Source: a virus. Taken from it: a stretch of DNA of 27,673 nt. Where the stretch lies: the IMG/VR virus record IMGVR_UViG_3300017917_000559, positions 1 to 27,673 of that record; one strand, written 5' to 3'. Below the pieces are notes generated by a model. It was not told the DNA's origin and searched no databases. It saw only the letters and a program-made list of their open reading frames with translations. Positions 1 to 6,393 of this stretch are shown one piece after another. The translations under genes and the position numbers were made by a program. Positions within the stretch are counted from its first letter, which is position 1; every line of letters starts with the position of its first letter.

Positions 1-219
1 ACCCTTGATACCATTGAATGGTAAACGGATTTGAGCACGTTCTACCCAGAAGAAAGTATTCTTTGGATTTGCGTCTGGTAGGAAACGGAGTGTTGCGGAA
101 GAACCTTCTTCCATGTTCCAGTGTGGGTAAATTGCGTTGTCACCACCTGTGGAACTGTTACCGCCTTGTTTTGATTCGCTAGCGGCTAAACGAGCGCGAA
201 TTTCTGCTAATGATGCCAT
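1..219 (-). CDS. 32: gp32-like single-stranded DNA-binding protein, N-terminal part
   Basis: Only the first 73 codons are present; the gene runs off the left edge. The start ATG is at 219, with AAAGG as ribosome binding site 8 to 9 bases before it. The protein begins MASLAEIRARLAA, then has a Gly/Ser/Asn linker, then a stretch of the type ATLRFLPDANPKNTFFW, which matches the opening of the gp32 OB-fold core in T4 relatives (T4 has VIRFLPS at the equivalent place). gp32 coats single-stranded DNA in replication, recombination and repair. The basic N-terminal segment would correspond to the cooperativity (B) domain. In T4 this gene is autoregulated at translation, and the leader here (220-296) has features compatible with that. 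The zinc-binding part of the core is outside the window, so the call rests on the N-terminus alone. Confidence 0.75.
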   Translation of the reverse strand, partial: MASLAEIRARLAASESKQGGNSSTGGDNAIYPHWNMEEGSSATLRFLPDANPKNTFFWVERAQIRLPFNGIKG

Positions 220-296
220 TTTAAGTTGCCTTTCAAATTATAAAATGTTGCCTATCTATTTCTAGATTCTGGTTGCCTGTGATTCTGTGTATCACA
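220..296 (-). promoter_or_regulatory. Structured 5' leader of gp32 mRNA, candidate autogenous operator
   Basis: Between the predicted transcription start (about 296) and the gp32 ATG are two small hairpins and a repeated motif, all read on the minus strand. Hairpin 1 is TGTGAT/ATCACA (278-296, 7-base loop) at the very 5' end. Hairpin 2 is ATCTA-GAAA-TAGAT (254-267), with a GNRA tetraloop. AGGCAAC occurs three times (272-278, 247-253, 225-231) at spacings of 25 and 22 bases, and the last copy overlaps the ribosome binding site. T4 gp32 represses its own translation by binding a structured leader followed by unpaired AU-rich RNA. The resemblance is architectural, and I could not build a clear pseudoknot. 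Confidence 0.5.
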
Positions 297-302
297 TGCA
301 TT

Positions 303-331
303 ACTATAACACATGTTTACTGCTGAATCAA
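303..331 (-). promoter_or_regulatory. sigma70-type extended -10 promoter for gp32
   Basis: On the minus strand, TTGATT (326-331), a 17-base spacer and TATAGT (303-308) form a promoter with a TGT extended -10 element just before the -10 box. The predicted start is near 296, which gives a leader of about 77 bases before gp32. It lies directly downstream of the stop codon of the glycosyltransferase-like gene, so gp32 can be transcribed independently of the late operon. Confidence 0.6.
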
Positions 332-334
332 TGT

Positions 335-341
335 TATTTAT
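335..341 (-). promoter_or_regulatory. Possible T4-type late promoter upstream of gp32
   Basis: The minus-strand sequence GATAAATAA contains ATAAATA, the same core seen before gp19 and gp14 in this window. It is just upstream of the sigma70-type promoter and could give late transcription of gp32. A 7-base AT-rich match alone is weak evidence. Confidence 0.3.
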
Positions 342-353
342 CTTGTGTTTGCT

Positions 354-1199
354 CTATCTGCGTATTTCACTTAGCCGATTCCACTGGTCATTGGATACCC
401 GAATGTCCTGTTGCTCAAACCATTCTCGGCCCAGGTCCTGGTCCATGGCATAACAGGTTAAAAATTGATGTGTAAAGAAATTTAATTCTTGAATTGGAGT
501 GTGTATATCATAAGGAGCATACTGAGTCAATTTTAAATCCTGCCCTAATACATGAGCTTTGAAATTTTCAATTAATTCCCATTCACTGACTTCAATGCTG
601 TCAGAACATTCGTACTTGTTGTGTAGAAGTGCCAGTGTGGTATGGTGTTGTGCTTCGATATGCCGACGTAGTTGTTCAAGTACCAATCGGTGCATGGTTC
701 TAAAGGCAGGATTGCTTACACAAACCTGTTGACCGTTACGGTGTAATCCAGGATGATCTATGCCCAATAACCATTGAACATACTCGTTTTGTAATTGTGT
801 TTGGCGCCCAAAGTTAGGAACGCTGTAAGGAATATCGTCTGGATCAACACCATGTAAGAATACAATATCTCCATCGGTGAAAAACCATTCGGTTTCATCG
901 ATAACTGTATCCAGGTGCAATTTGATTATTTGTTGCCGTACCCAGCCGCTGGCAAACTTGTGTGCTTCTTGGATCAAACTGGCTGGTACAACACTGACCT
1001 CTGGAACATATTTGCTGTATAGATCTTGGCAATCCTTACAGTAAGTTGGCCATGCTTTATCGCTCAGATCATCAACCACAATGTAAACTTTCTGTGGCAT
1101 TGAATGATGCTTGATATAGGATTTAATAGTTAGGACTGTTAATAAAAAATGCCCTGGGTAAGTTAATATTACCAAGGGCATCTGTTGAGTTGACTTCAA
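354..1199 (-). CDS. Glycosyltransferase-like protein (GT-A type, DUF6492-like)
   Basis: The product is 281 residues if translation starts at the TTG at 1199, which has TAGGA six bases upstream. The first ATG is at 1181 and has no good ribosome binding site. The N-terminus (VILTYPGHFLLTVLTIKSY) has the look of a Rossmann-like nucleotide-sugar fold opening. GWVRQQIIKLHLD (residues 85-97) followed by WFFTDGDIVF, with the DGD of a DxD metal/nucleotide-sugar site at 109-111, fits small phage and bacterial glycosyltransferases of the DUF6492 type. Substrate and acceptor are unknown; virion decoration or host surface modification are both possible. The first codons lie inside a strong terminator hairpin (1141-1181), so expression probably depends on read-through from the 584-residue gene upstream. 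Confidence 0.55.
   Translation of the reverse strand: MKSTQQMPLVILTYPGHFLLTVLTIKSYIKHHSMPQKVYIVVDDLSDKAWPTYCKDCQDLYSKYVPEVSVVPASLIQEAHKFASGWVRQQIIKLHLDTVIDETEWFFTDGDIVFLHGVDPDDIPYSVPNFGRQTQLQNEYVQWLLGIDHPGLHRNGQQVCVSNPAFRTMHRLVLEQLRRHIEAQHHTTLALLHNKYECSDSIEVSEWELIENFKAHVLGQDLKLTQYAPYDIHTPIQELNFFTHQFLTCYAMDQDLGREWFEQQDIRVSNDQWNRLSEIRR
1141..1181 (-). terminator. Rho-independent terminator overlapping the start of the glycosyltransferase-like gene
   Basis: On the minus strand ATGCCCTTGGTAA (1169-1181) pairs with TTACCCAGGGCAT (1149-1161), 12 of 13 positions, around a 7-base loop, and is followed at once by TTTTTTATT (1141-1149). This is a classic intrinsic terminator 20 bases after the stop of the 584-residue gene. 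It also encodes the first residues (MPLVILTYPGH) of the next gene. Confidence 0.8.
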
Positions 1200-1200
1200 G

Positions 1201-2955
1201 TTAATTCCTAATCATTCCTGAAAGTTCTTTAAGACGTGTTAAGAAGTCTGGCTTGTCGGCTACTGCTTTCATTTTACCAGAATGTCCGTATTGACCTTTT
1301 AAAGGAGAATCTTCGTCATCTTCTTCTTCGGAAGTTAATGAATTTGTCATTTCAGCCACTGGACCTTCTTGACTGTCTACTCCACGTTGATTAGTTGACA
1401 CTGCTTTCATGAAATTATCTGTAGCATCGCCACCGATAGTTTCAACTTCTTCAAAATCATCCTCAGCTTCGCACACACCATCTTCGTAGTCAGGTGCATC
1501 ACGTTTTTCACCAGGCACACCAGCAATACGCAAGATACTGTCTAGATCATCTTGATACTCTGGATATGTAGGTTGCTCGGTTCCAGCAGGATCTTCTGTT
1601 TGTGTAGCAGGATCTTTGTATTCTTCCATGGCAGGAATCTGTGCATCATCTGGATTGGCACTCATTCCAGCGTCTGTTGGCTCAGCGGGATTCATTTCGG
1701 CTGTTGGATCAATTTGAACAGCGTTGATAACTTCCTGAACTTCAGGATGATCGCTCAACATCTGCATGCGATCCATCACAATCTGACGTGCATCAGCATT
1801 GGGATCTTTGGCAGCTAATTCTTCCAATTGGTCAAACAACTCATCATCACCCAACAAGTCATATAGTTGCTCGGTAGCATTGGTAGCATCGGCACCAACT
1901 GGTAACTCTTTGCTTAGGAGTTCAACCAGCTTCATTTGTTTTTCTTTACTGTCTGGGAGTGCCCAGGTTCCTTCGGCAAGGTTGTTAACCCATGCTTCAA
2001 ATATATTTGCTTCTTTCATGGCATTTCCTTGTTGTTGAATACGGGCCAATAATGGTAACGCATCTTCAATGCGTGAATCTAAACTTTGTGTTACAAATAA
2101 ATGTTTAAGGCCTTCGATCATGATTTCTTCTTCGGTAATTTCCAAAGGTTGCCACGATTCAAAGTATGTGTTGTAGCCACGACTATGGCTCATTGCTTTT
2201 AGAGTTTTTTGTGCTGTTTCATAATAGGCGTTGGTCTGTTCTACTAGATCTTTAGTGTCGCCTTCAAAAATCTTACCATGGCTGGCACGACGGAAACGAC
2301 TCAATACGTTGAGTTCGTTGACCATTTCAGTGATGTGTTGTCCACGTGCATCCCATACCTTGCCACCTTGACGAATATGCTCGACCATGGCGCGGCCGCC
2401 TGCAAGTTTTGTAAATGGCAACTTGTAACGCTCACCTTCGGCAGTTTCAATAAACAAACTTTCTACATAACGGAAACGAGCATCAGTCTCGCCTAGAGGA
2501 CGCTTGTGCTTGATCATTAGTCTTGCTTCTGTGGGACGCCCGTTCCAACTGGTTGTTTTGGTGCCTGTCCAGGATTCAAATAGGCCTTCTTTTAAAGCGG
2601 CCATGGTTTGCATGTTGTACTTTAATCTGTTTAGGTCCTTGGGACTAAAACTCATCATGTTCTTTGTGGCAAATTGTTTGATCTGGCTGAGAAAATTAAA
2701 CCATTCTGTTTTGTCTTCAGCTTCCATGCCCTTGCCAAGATTGTCGCCAAAGTACATTTGTACATCGTTGTCGTCAGCAAACATAATAACTACTGTGCCG
2801 TAATCGTTGCCTGTTTCGCTAGTGTAATCAAAACTAAAAATATCTGCTTCAGCTGGATTTGTGGCTGGTTTGCCATTTACATCCAGAGTTTCTGGGTTGA
2901 AATTTTTGGTAACCAATAGGTCAAATAGTTGTTTTTGTGGTGTTTGTTGCGCCAT
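1201..2955 (-). CDS. Phage protein of unknown function, 584 residues, acidic C-terminal half
   Basis: I do not recognise a named family. Residues 1-110 look globular (SFDYTSETGNDYGTVVIMF, then a WFNFLSQIKQFA helix). Residues 110-290 contain FESWTGTKTTSWNG, a KLPFTKLAGGRAM segment and YFESWQPLEITEEE. From about residue 390 the protein is very acidic and Pro/Glu/Asp-rich, with a short RIAGVP motif (476-481) after DDLDSIL, and it ends in a basic helix (KPDFLTRLKELSGMIRN). The place just after terminase and the acidic low-complexity tail suggest a head or packaging role, but this is inference. There is no Shine-Dalgarno sequence; an ATAAATA late-promoter motif lies 7 bases before the ATG. A terminator follows the stop codon. 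Confidence 0.75.
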   Translation of the reverse strand: MAQQTPQKQLFDLLVTKNFNPETLDVNGKPATNPAEADIFSFDYTSETGNDYGTVVIMFADDNDVQMYFGDNLGKGMEAEDKTEWFNFLSQIKQFATKNMMSFSPKDLNRLKYNMQTMAALKEGLFESWTGTKTTSWNGRPTEARLMIKHKRPLGETDARFRYVESLFIETAEGERYKLPFTKLAGGRAMVEHIRQGGKVWDARGQHITEMVNELNVLSRFRRASHGKIFEGDTKDLVEQTNAYYETAQKTLKAMSHSRGYNTYFESWQPLEITEEEIMIEGLKHLFVTQSLDSRIEDALPLLARIQQQGNAMKEANIFEAWVNNLAEGTWALPDSKEKQMKLVELLSKELPVGADATNATEQLYDLLGDDELFDQLEELAAKDPNADARQIVMDRMQMLSDHPEVQEVINAVQIDPTAEMNPAEPTDAGMSANPDDAQIPAMEEYKDPATQTEDPAGTEQPTYPEYQDDLDSILRIAGVPGEKRDAPDYEDGVCEAEDDFEEVETIGGDATDNFMKAVSTNQRGVDSQEGPVAEMTNSLTSEEEDDEDSPLKGQYGHSGKMKAVADKPDFLTRLKELSGMIRN

Positions 2956-2962
2956 AGTGTAT

Positions 2963-2969
2963 TATTTAT
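2963..2969 (-). promoter_or_regulatory. T4-type late promoter 7 bases before the ATG
   Basis: GATAAATAA on the minus strand includes the stop codon of gp17 and lies 7 bases before the ATG of the 584-residue gene. In T4 the late TATAAATA box sits near -10, so transcription would start at or within a base of the ATG, giving a leaderless message. No ribosome binding site is visible, which fits. Confidence 0.45.
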
Positions 2970-4531
2970 CGCATAACGGATATGAACGGCATTGGAGCAA
3001 CAATCACATCACCGTGGTCGCGTAGCTGATTATCAATGCCTGTGTCGTAGGTTTGTAGCAACTGCAACATGCGAATAGTCAAAATACAGGCCATAACTAG
3101 GTCATCTGTTTCGCCAGGTTTTGCAGCATAAGTTACTCCACTTGCTACAAAGGTTTTTAGCTCTGAAACCAGGGCACTGCTTCGTACCTTCATTTTTCCA
3201 GTTTCTATTAGAGTTTTTAGTTTATTACAAGCTGCCAGCTTTGGCTTGTTGCTGGTATTGAAACCCTTGCGGTATCTGCGGCTACCTCCTCCGCCGGGCT
3301 CACTTAGGAAATAGCCCTGTATGTTTTCTTCTCCGTATTCAGCAATACTGATAAGTGCGGCTTCGCCAATGGTGTTGTTTTCAATACTGAAATATATGCT
3401 CTTTGGGTCATTGACTGTTTCGTTGATGTGTCGACAAATATCTGCTAGAATTCTAACCTGTTCAGGAATCGGTGTGCGATTGTGTCGCCATTCGGCAATT
3501 TGTTCTGTGGTGTTGGCTTCAAACACTTGTATAGCTGCTGGGTCTCCTCCAGTACCAAGACTAGGATCCAGAGCCACTGTGTAAATGCGTCCTTCTTTGG
3601 GACGACTGTACCAACGCACCTGCCCTGTTTTGTACAAGGGTTCGTGTCCTTGTAGATCAATAAGTTTAGCAGGAGCAATAAGTGTTTCGTCGTTGATGAT
3701 AAACTCACAGCCCATCTCACGACGGAAACGATCTTCGCCTAGTTGTGCTCGCTGTTCAGTGGCCCACTGCTCATCACGATCTGGATGTTCGTTCCAGTAT
3801 GATCGGTAGGCTTTGAATCCGTTGATTCCTAGATCCATCGGATTACCATAGCTATCTTCGCACTTGTTAGCGCCTTTCCATAACAAGGCAAACTGATCTT
3901 CGTCTGAGTTTGGTGTGCTTGTAATAATTGCCTTACCACCAGTTGCCAGTGTAGGACTAATAGAAGTCCAGAACTCTTTGGCGATACCGGGTCGCACGAA
4001 TGCAAACTCGTCTGCGTACAGGAGTGATATGGACATACCGCGTCCTGTGTTTTCAGTTGTTGTTGCTGATACAATACGACTTCCGTTTTCAAAGTCCAAG
4101 TTACCTTTGTTGTAACTGGTGCAACCTGCACGAATATGATCTGGACACAGTTCATAAGCATAGCGAATACGTTGCATGATCTCTTGTGATCCGGTGTACT
4201 TGTGCGCGGCAATAAGAATTGTACTATCAGGAACAAACATAGCATACCACAACAAGTAACCAGCGGCACTGGTACTCTTACCTGTTTGTCGAGGCATCAT
4301 ACTGATTGAGAAACGATAGTTGTGATAAGTGTGTATCAGGCGTTTTTGATATTCAAACGGGTGATACAACATCTTGCCCTTGGTAGGATGCTGAATATAG
4401 AAAAAATGGTCCATGAAATATTCTGGACCCGTGACAGGATCAGCACATTTCAAGAACTCATCAAGTTGTTCTGGAGTAAATGTTTGTTTCTTGTAGGGTG
4501 TTTTAACTAGTGCTGGTTCGTTACTGGCCAT
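2966..4531 (-). CDS. 17: Terminase large subunit (gp17-like packaging ATPase and nuclease)
   Basis: The product is 521 residues (T4 gp17 is 610). It translocates DNA into the prohead through the portal and cuts the concatemer. The Walker A loop is MMPRQTGKST (78-87) and Walker B is ISLLYADE (168-175), followed by a TSTPNSDED coupling-motif region near residue 205. The C-terminal RNase H-like nuclease shows VALDPSLGTGGDPAAI, then FSIENNTIGEAAL, and ends with GETDDLVMA, giving the expected acidic metal ligands. The small subunit gp16 is encoded 11 kb away at 15623-16123 rather than next to it as in T4. There is no Shine-Dalgarno sequence; a late-promoter variant (ATAAGTA, 4539-4545) lies 7 bases upstream of the ATG. 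Confidence 0.95.
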   Translation of the reverse strand: MASNEPALVKTPYKKQTFTPEQLDEFLKCADPVTGPEYFMDHFFYIQHPTKGKMLYHPFEYQKRLIHTYHNYRFSISMMPRQTGKSTSAAGYLLWYAMFVPDSTILIAAHKYTGSQEIMQRIRYAYELCPDHIRAGCTSYNKGNLDFENGSRIVSATTTENTGRGMSISLLYADEFAFVRPGIAKEFWTSISPTLATGGKAIITSTPNSDEDQFALLWKGANKCEDSYGNPMDLGINGFKAYRSYWNEHPDRDEQWATEQRAQLGEDRFRREMGCEFIINDETLIAPAKLIDLQGHEPLYKTGQVRWYSRPKEGRIYTVALDPSLGTGGDPAAIQVFEANTTEQIAEWRHNRTPIPEQVRILADICRHINETVNDPKSIYFSIENNTIGEAALISIAEYGEENIQGYFLSEPGGGGSRRYRKGFNTSNKPKLAACNKLKTLIETGKMKVRSSALVSELKTFVASGVTYAAKPGETDDLVMACILTIRMLQLLQTYDTGIDNQLRDHGDVIVAPMPFISVMR

Positions 4532-4537
4532 GGTATT

Positions 4538-5653
4538 TTACTTATCGGCCAATTCGGGCCAGAGTCGACTAAATTGCCCTTGTTGATCTGGGTGATACGT
4601 AGACTCAATTTCTTCTATATGCTCTAGAAATTCCTTATGCAGATATTGTTTTTCTCCTGCGATTGCATGTTGAAAAAACTCTTGTTCGTTGGGCAAACAC
4701 AATCCCGATTCTAACAATCTATTGATTTCTTTACGAGCTAGATCAAACACATTTGGGCCAAGATTTTGTGGATCTAAGTATTCAGGTTGATATAGGCTTT
4801 GCCAGTGTATGCTTAGTCCACGGTTACGAGCAAACTCAGTAAACTCTACCAGGCGTGTGGCATTATAGATGTTATATACAGCATGGATACCGCCCCAGTG
4901 TCCTTGGGTTTTCATTAGGTCCTGTATGAGATCAAGATTGTGCAATAACTTGTTCCAGGTAGCACCGTGTCTAACATATTCAAAACGTGTGCCCACATTG
5001 TCAAAGCTGATCGACCAGCCTACTCGAGAGCGTGTGGCTAACTTTTTAAAGATTCGATTAGATTCTAAGTCTACACTGCCGTTGGTGATTAATGTTACTA
5101 TTGCATCCTCAGGAATAACATCCAAAAGTCTTTCGTTTTCTGGCAACAATAGTGGCTCGCCACCGACCAATGCTACTTCTTTGATGTAACGTCGATGTCC
5201 TTCAAGGTACTCGCATACTTGATCATAGTAAGGACGAGCTCCAGACTTAACTGGTATACTTTTTAATGCGGCCCACTTTGAACTACACTTGTCGCCGCAA
5301 TAGTTGCAACTTAGATTACAGGTTGTGTTCCACCGCACATCAATCAAGACAGGATGATGATCTAGGTCAGAAACTGTAGCCGGATCAAAGTCCGGATTCA
5401 AATTGTTGTGCCAATCGCGTTCACTGCGACCATAGCGTTCAGCCTTGACACAGTTAGAGCAATACTCATGAGGCTCACCGCGACGTAATGTTTGTCTGAT
5501 TTCCTGCATCACCGGTCCATGTAGCACTTCTGTGATTGAACGCTCGTTGAGATTACCCAGCATGTTAGGATCGCCGGCACAACAAGTTTTGATATCACCT
5601 CTGGGATTGATATGCAGGCCCCGCCAAGGAGCCGCACAGAAGAATTTGCTCAT
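4538..5653 (-). CDS. Radical SAM protein with an N-terminal SPASM/twitch-like cysteine domain
   Basis: The product is 371 residues. The 4Fe-4S SAM-cluster motif CNLSCNYC (CxxxCxxC, 112-119) is present. GGEP (164-167) is the SAM amino-group binding motif, and the strand TLITNGS (188-193) follows. Before the barrel lies a cysteine-rich segment: CAAPWRGLHINPRGDIKTCC (6-25) and CSNC (65-68). This is the arrangement of twitch/SPASM-type auxiliary cluster domains, here at the N-terminus. Enzymes of this kind modify peptides or other small substrates, but the substrate here cannot be inferred. It sits between a secreted nuclease and terminase, reads in the same direction, and probably has its own promoter (5660-5688). 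No Shine-Dalgarno sequence is seen near its ATG. Confidence 0.85.
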   Translation of the reverse strand: MSKFFCAAPWRGLHINPRGDIKTCCAGDPNMLGNLNERSITEVLHGPVMQEIRQTLRRGEPHEYCSNCVKAERYGRSERDWHNNLNPDFDPATVSDLDHHPVLIDVRWNTTCNLSCNYCGDKCSSKWAALKSIPVKSGARPYYDQVCEYLEGHRRYIKEVALVGGEPLLLPENERLLDVIPEDAIVTLITNGSVDLESNRIFKKLATRSRVGWSISFDNVGTRFEYVRHGATWNKLLHNLDLIQDLMKTQGHWGGIHAVYNIYNATRLVEFTEFARNRGLSIHWQSLYQPEYLDPQNLGPNVFDLARKEINRLLESGLCLPNEQEFFQHAIAGEKQYLHKEFLEHIEEIESTYHPDQQGQFSRLWPELADK

Positions 5654-5659
5654 ACTGTA

Positions 5660-5688
5660 ATTATGAGCGGTTTACTGTCCTAAGTTAA
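5660..5688 (-). promoter_or_regulatory. Candidate sigma70-like promoter for the radical SAM gene, leaderless spacing
   Basis: On the minus strand TTAACT (5683-5688), a 17-base spacer and CATAAT (5660-5665) match the -35 and -10 consensus at 4/6 and 5/6. Only six bases (TACAGT) separate the -10 box from the ATG at 5653, so the predicted start falls on the A of the start codon. The promoter overlaps the 3' end of the nuclease gene. Confidence 0.45.
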
Positions 5689-6382
5689 ATCTCATTCCAG
5701 TTGCCTGCTCAATTTGAACCATCGGAACTTGATATTTTGGCAGGTCGGCTACAGGTAGTGGAGCATTGGGCATTAGGTAAGCCATGACTCGACCTGAATT
5801 CTTTTCAATGATGATCTTGTACAAACGAGTTGGGACGCCTAAGCCATTGCCTACTACAGGGTGTTCGGCATCATAGATACCACCCGAAATGATGTAGAAA
5901 TCTGTACCAGGTGCAGTGGCCCATTGGCGTTCCCAAGTTTCTAACTGTTTCCAGATACCACGATTGTTGTTGGCCACTTGTGCTACCATGTTTGATAGAA
6001 AAAAACTTTCACTCATAATCTGATCATTTTGTGTGTTGTTACCAGCAGGACTCATATGACCACGGTCATGTGTTTTACCCAATACAGCATAATCTGCTAG
6101 TTGTGCTTGGCAGTTAGGAGTTACTTGTGGATCAGGACGGAAATTGTCTTTGCGTTTGCTTGGACCTGTCATTGCCGGCACGGTCAAATGCTCAAATACC
6201 GCCACAGGAGCCTTGACTGAACAACGGTGAATCACTGCGTAATTTGTTTTACACAATTCTTGATCGCCTGGTTGTGCTTGATACTGCGGTGTGCCATTGA
6301 CTGTGAATTGTGGGCACTGCTGATTGATACCAGCAAAAGCCAACAAAGGTGTAAAGAGTAATGCTAATAGTAGTTTTTTCAT
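5672..6382 (-). CDS. Secreted DNA/RNA non-specific endonuclease (NUC1, DRGH family)
   Basis: The product is 236 residues with a clear signal peptide: MKKLLLALLF then TPLLAFA, with likely cleavage after residue 17. DRGHMSPAGN (106-115) is the DRGH active-site motif, with His109 as the probable general base. The following FFLSNMVAQVANNNRGIWKQLE region (127-148) supplies the metal-binding Asn and the conserved W..LE of the Serratia nuclease family. Five or more cysteines in the mature part suggest disulfides and an oxidising location. The enzyme would act in the periplasm or outside the cell. It is encoded directly after the tail-fibre-like gene with a 12-base gap and no obvious Shine-Dalgarno sequence (A-rich TATAATAAAAACTAAA before ATG). 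Its role could be digestion of extracellular or competing DNA, or nutrient scavenging; this is inference. Confidence 0.88.
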   Translation of the reverse strand: MKKLLLALLFTPLLAFAGINQQCPQFTVNGTPQYQAQPGDQELCKTNYAVIHRCSVKAPVAVFEHLTVPAMTGPSKRKDNFRPDPQVTPNCQAQLADYAVLGKTHDRGHMSPAGNNTQNDQIMSESFFLSNMVAQVANNNRGIWKQLETWERQWATAPGTDFYIISGGIYDAEHPVVGNGLGVPTRLYKIIIEKNSGRVMAYLMPNAPLPVADLPKYQVPMVQIEQATGMRFNLGQ

Positions 6383-6393
6383 TTTAGTTTTTA

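Noticed and set aside
232-298. 22-codon frame in the gp32 leader (ATG at 298)
   Set aside because: No ribosome binding site, and the region is better explained as a structured leader; it would start at or before the predicted transcription start.
3829-4269. 146-codon frame within gp17 on the same strand
   Set aside because: It overlaps the Walker A and B region of terminase in another frame; its composition is unlike a folded protein and terminase is certain.
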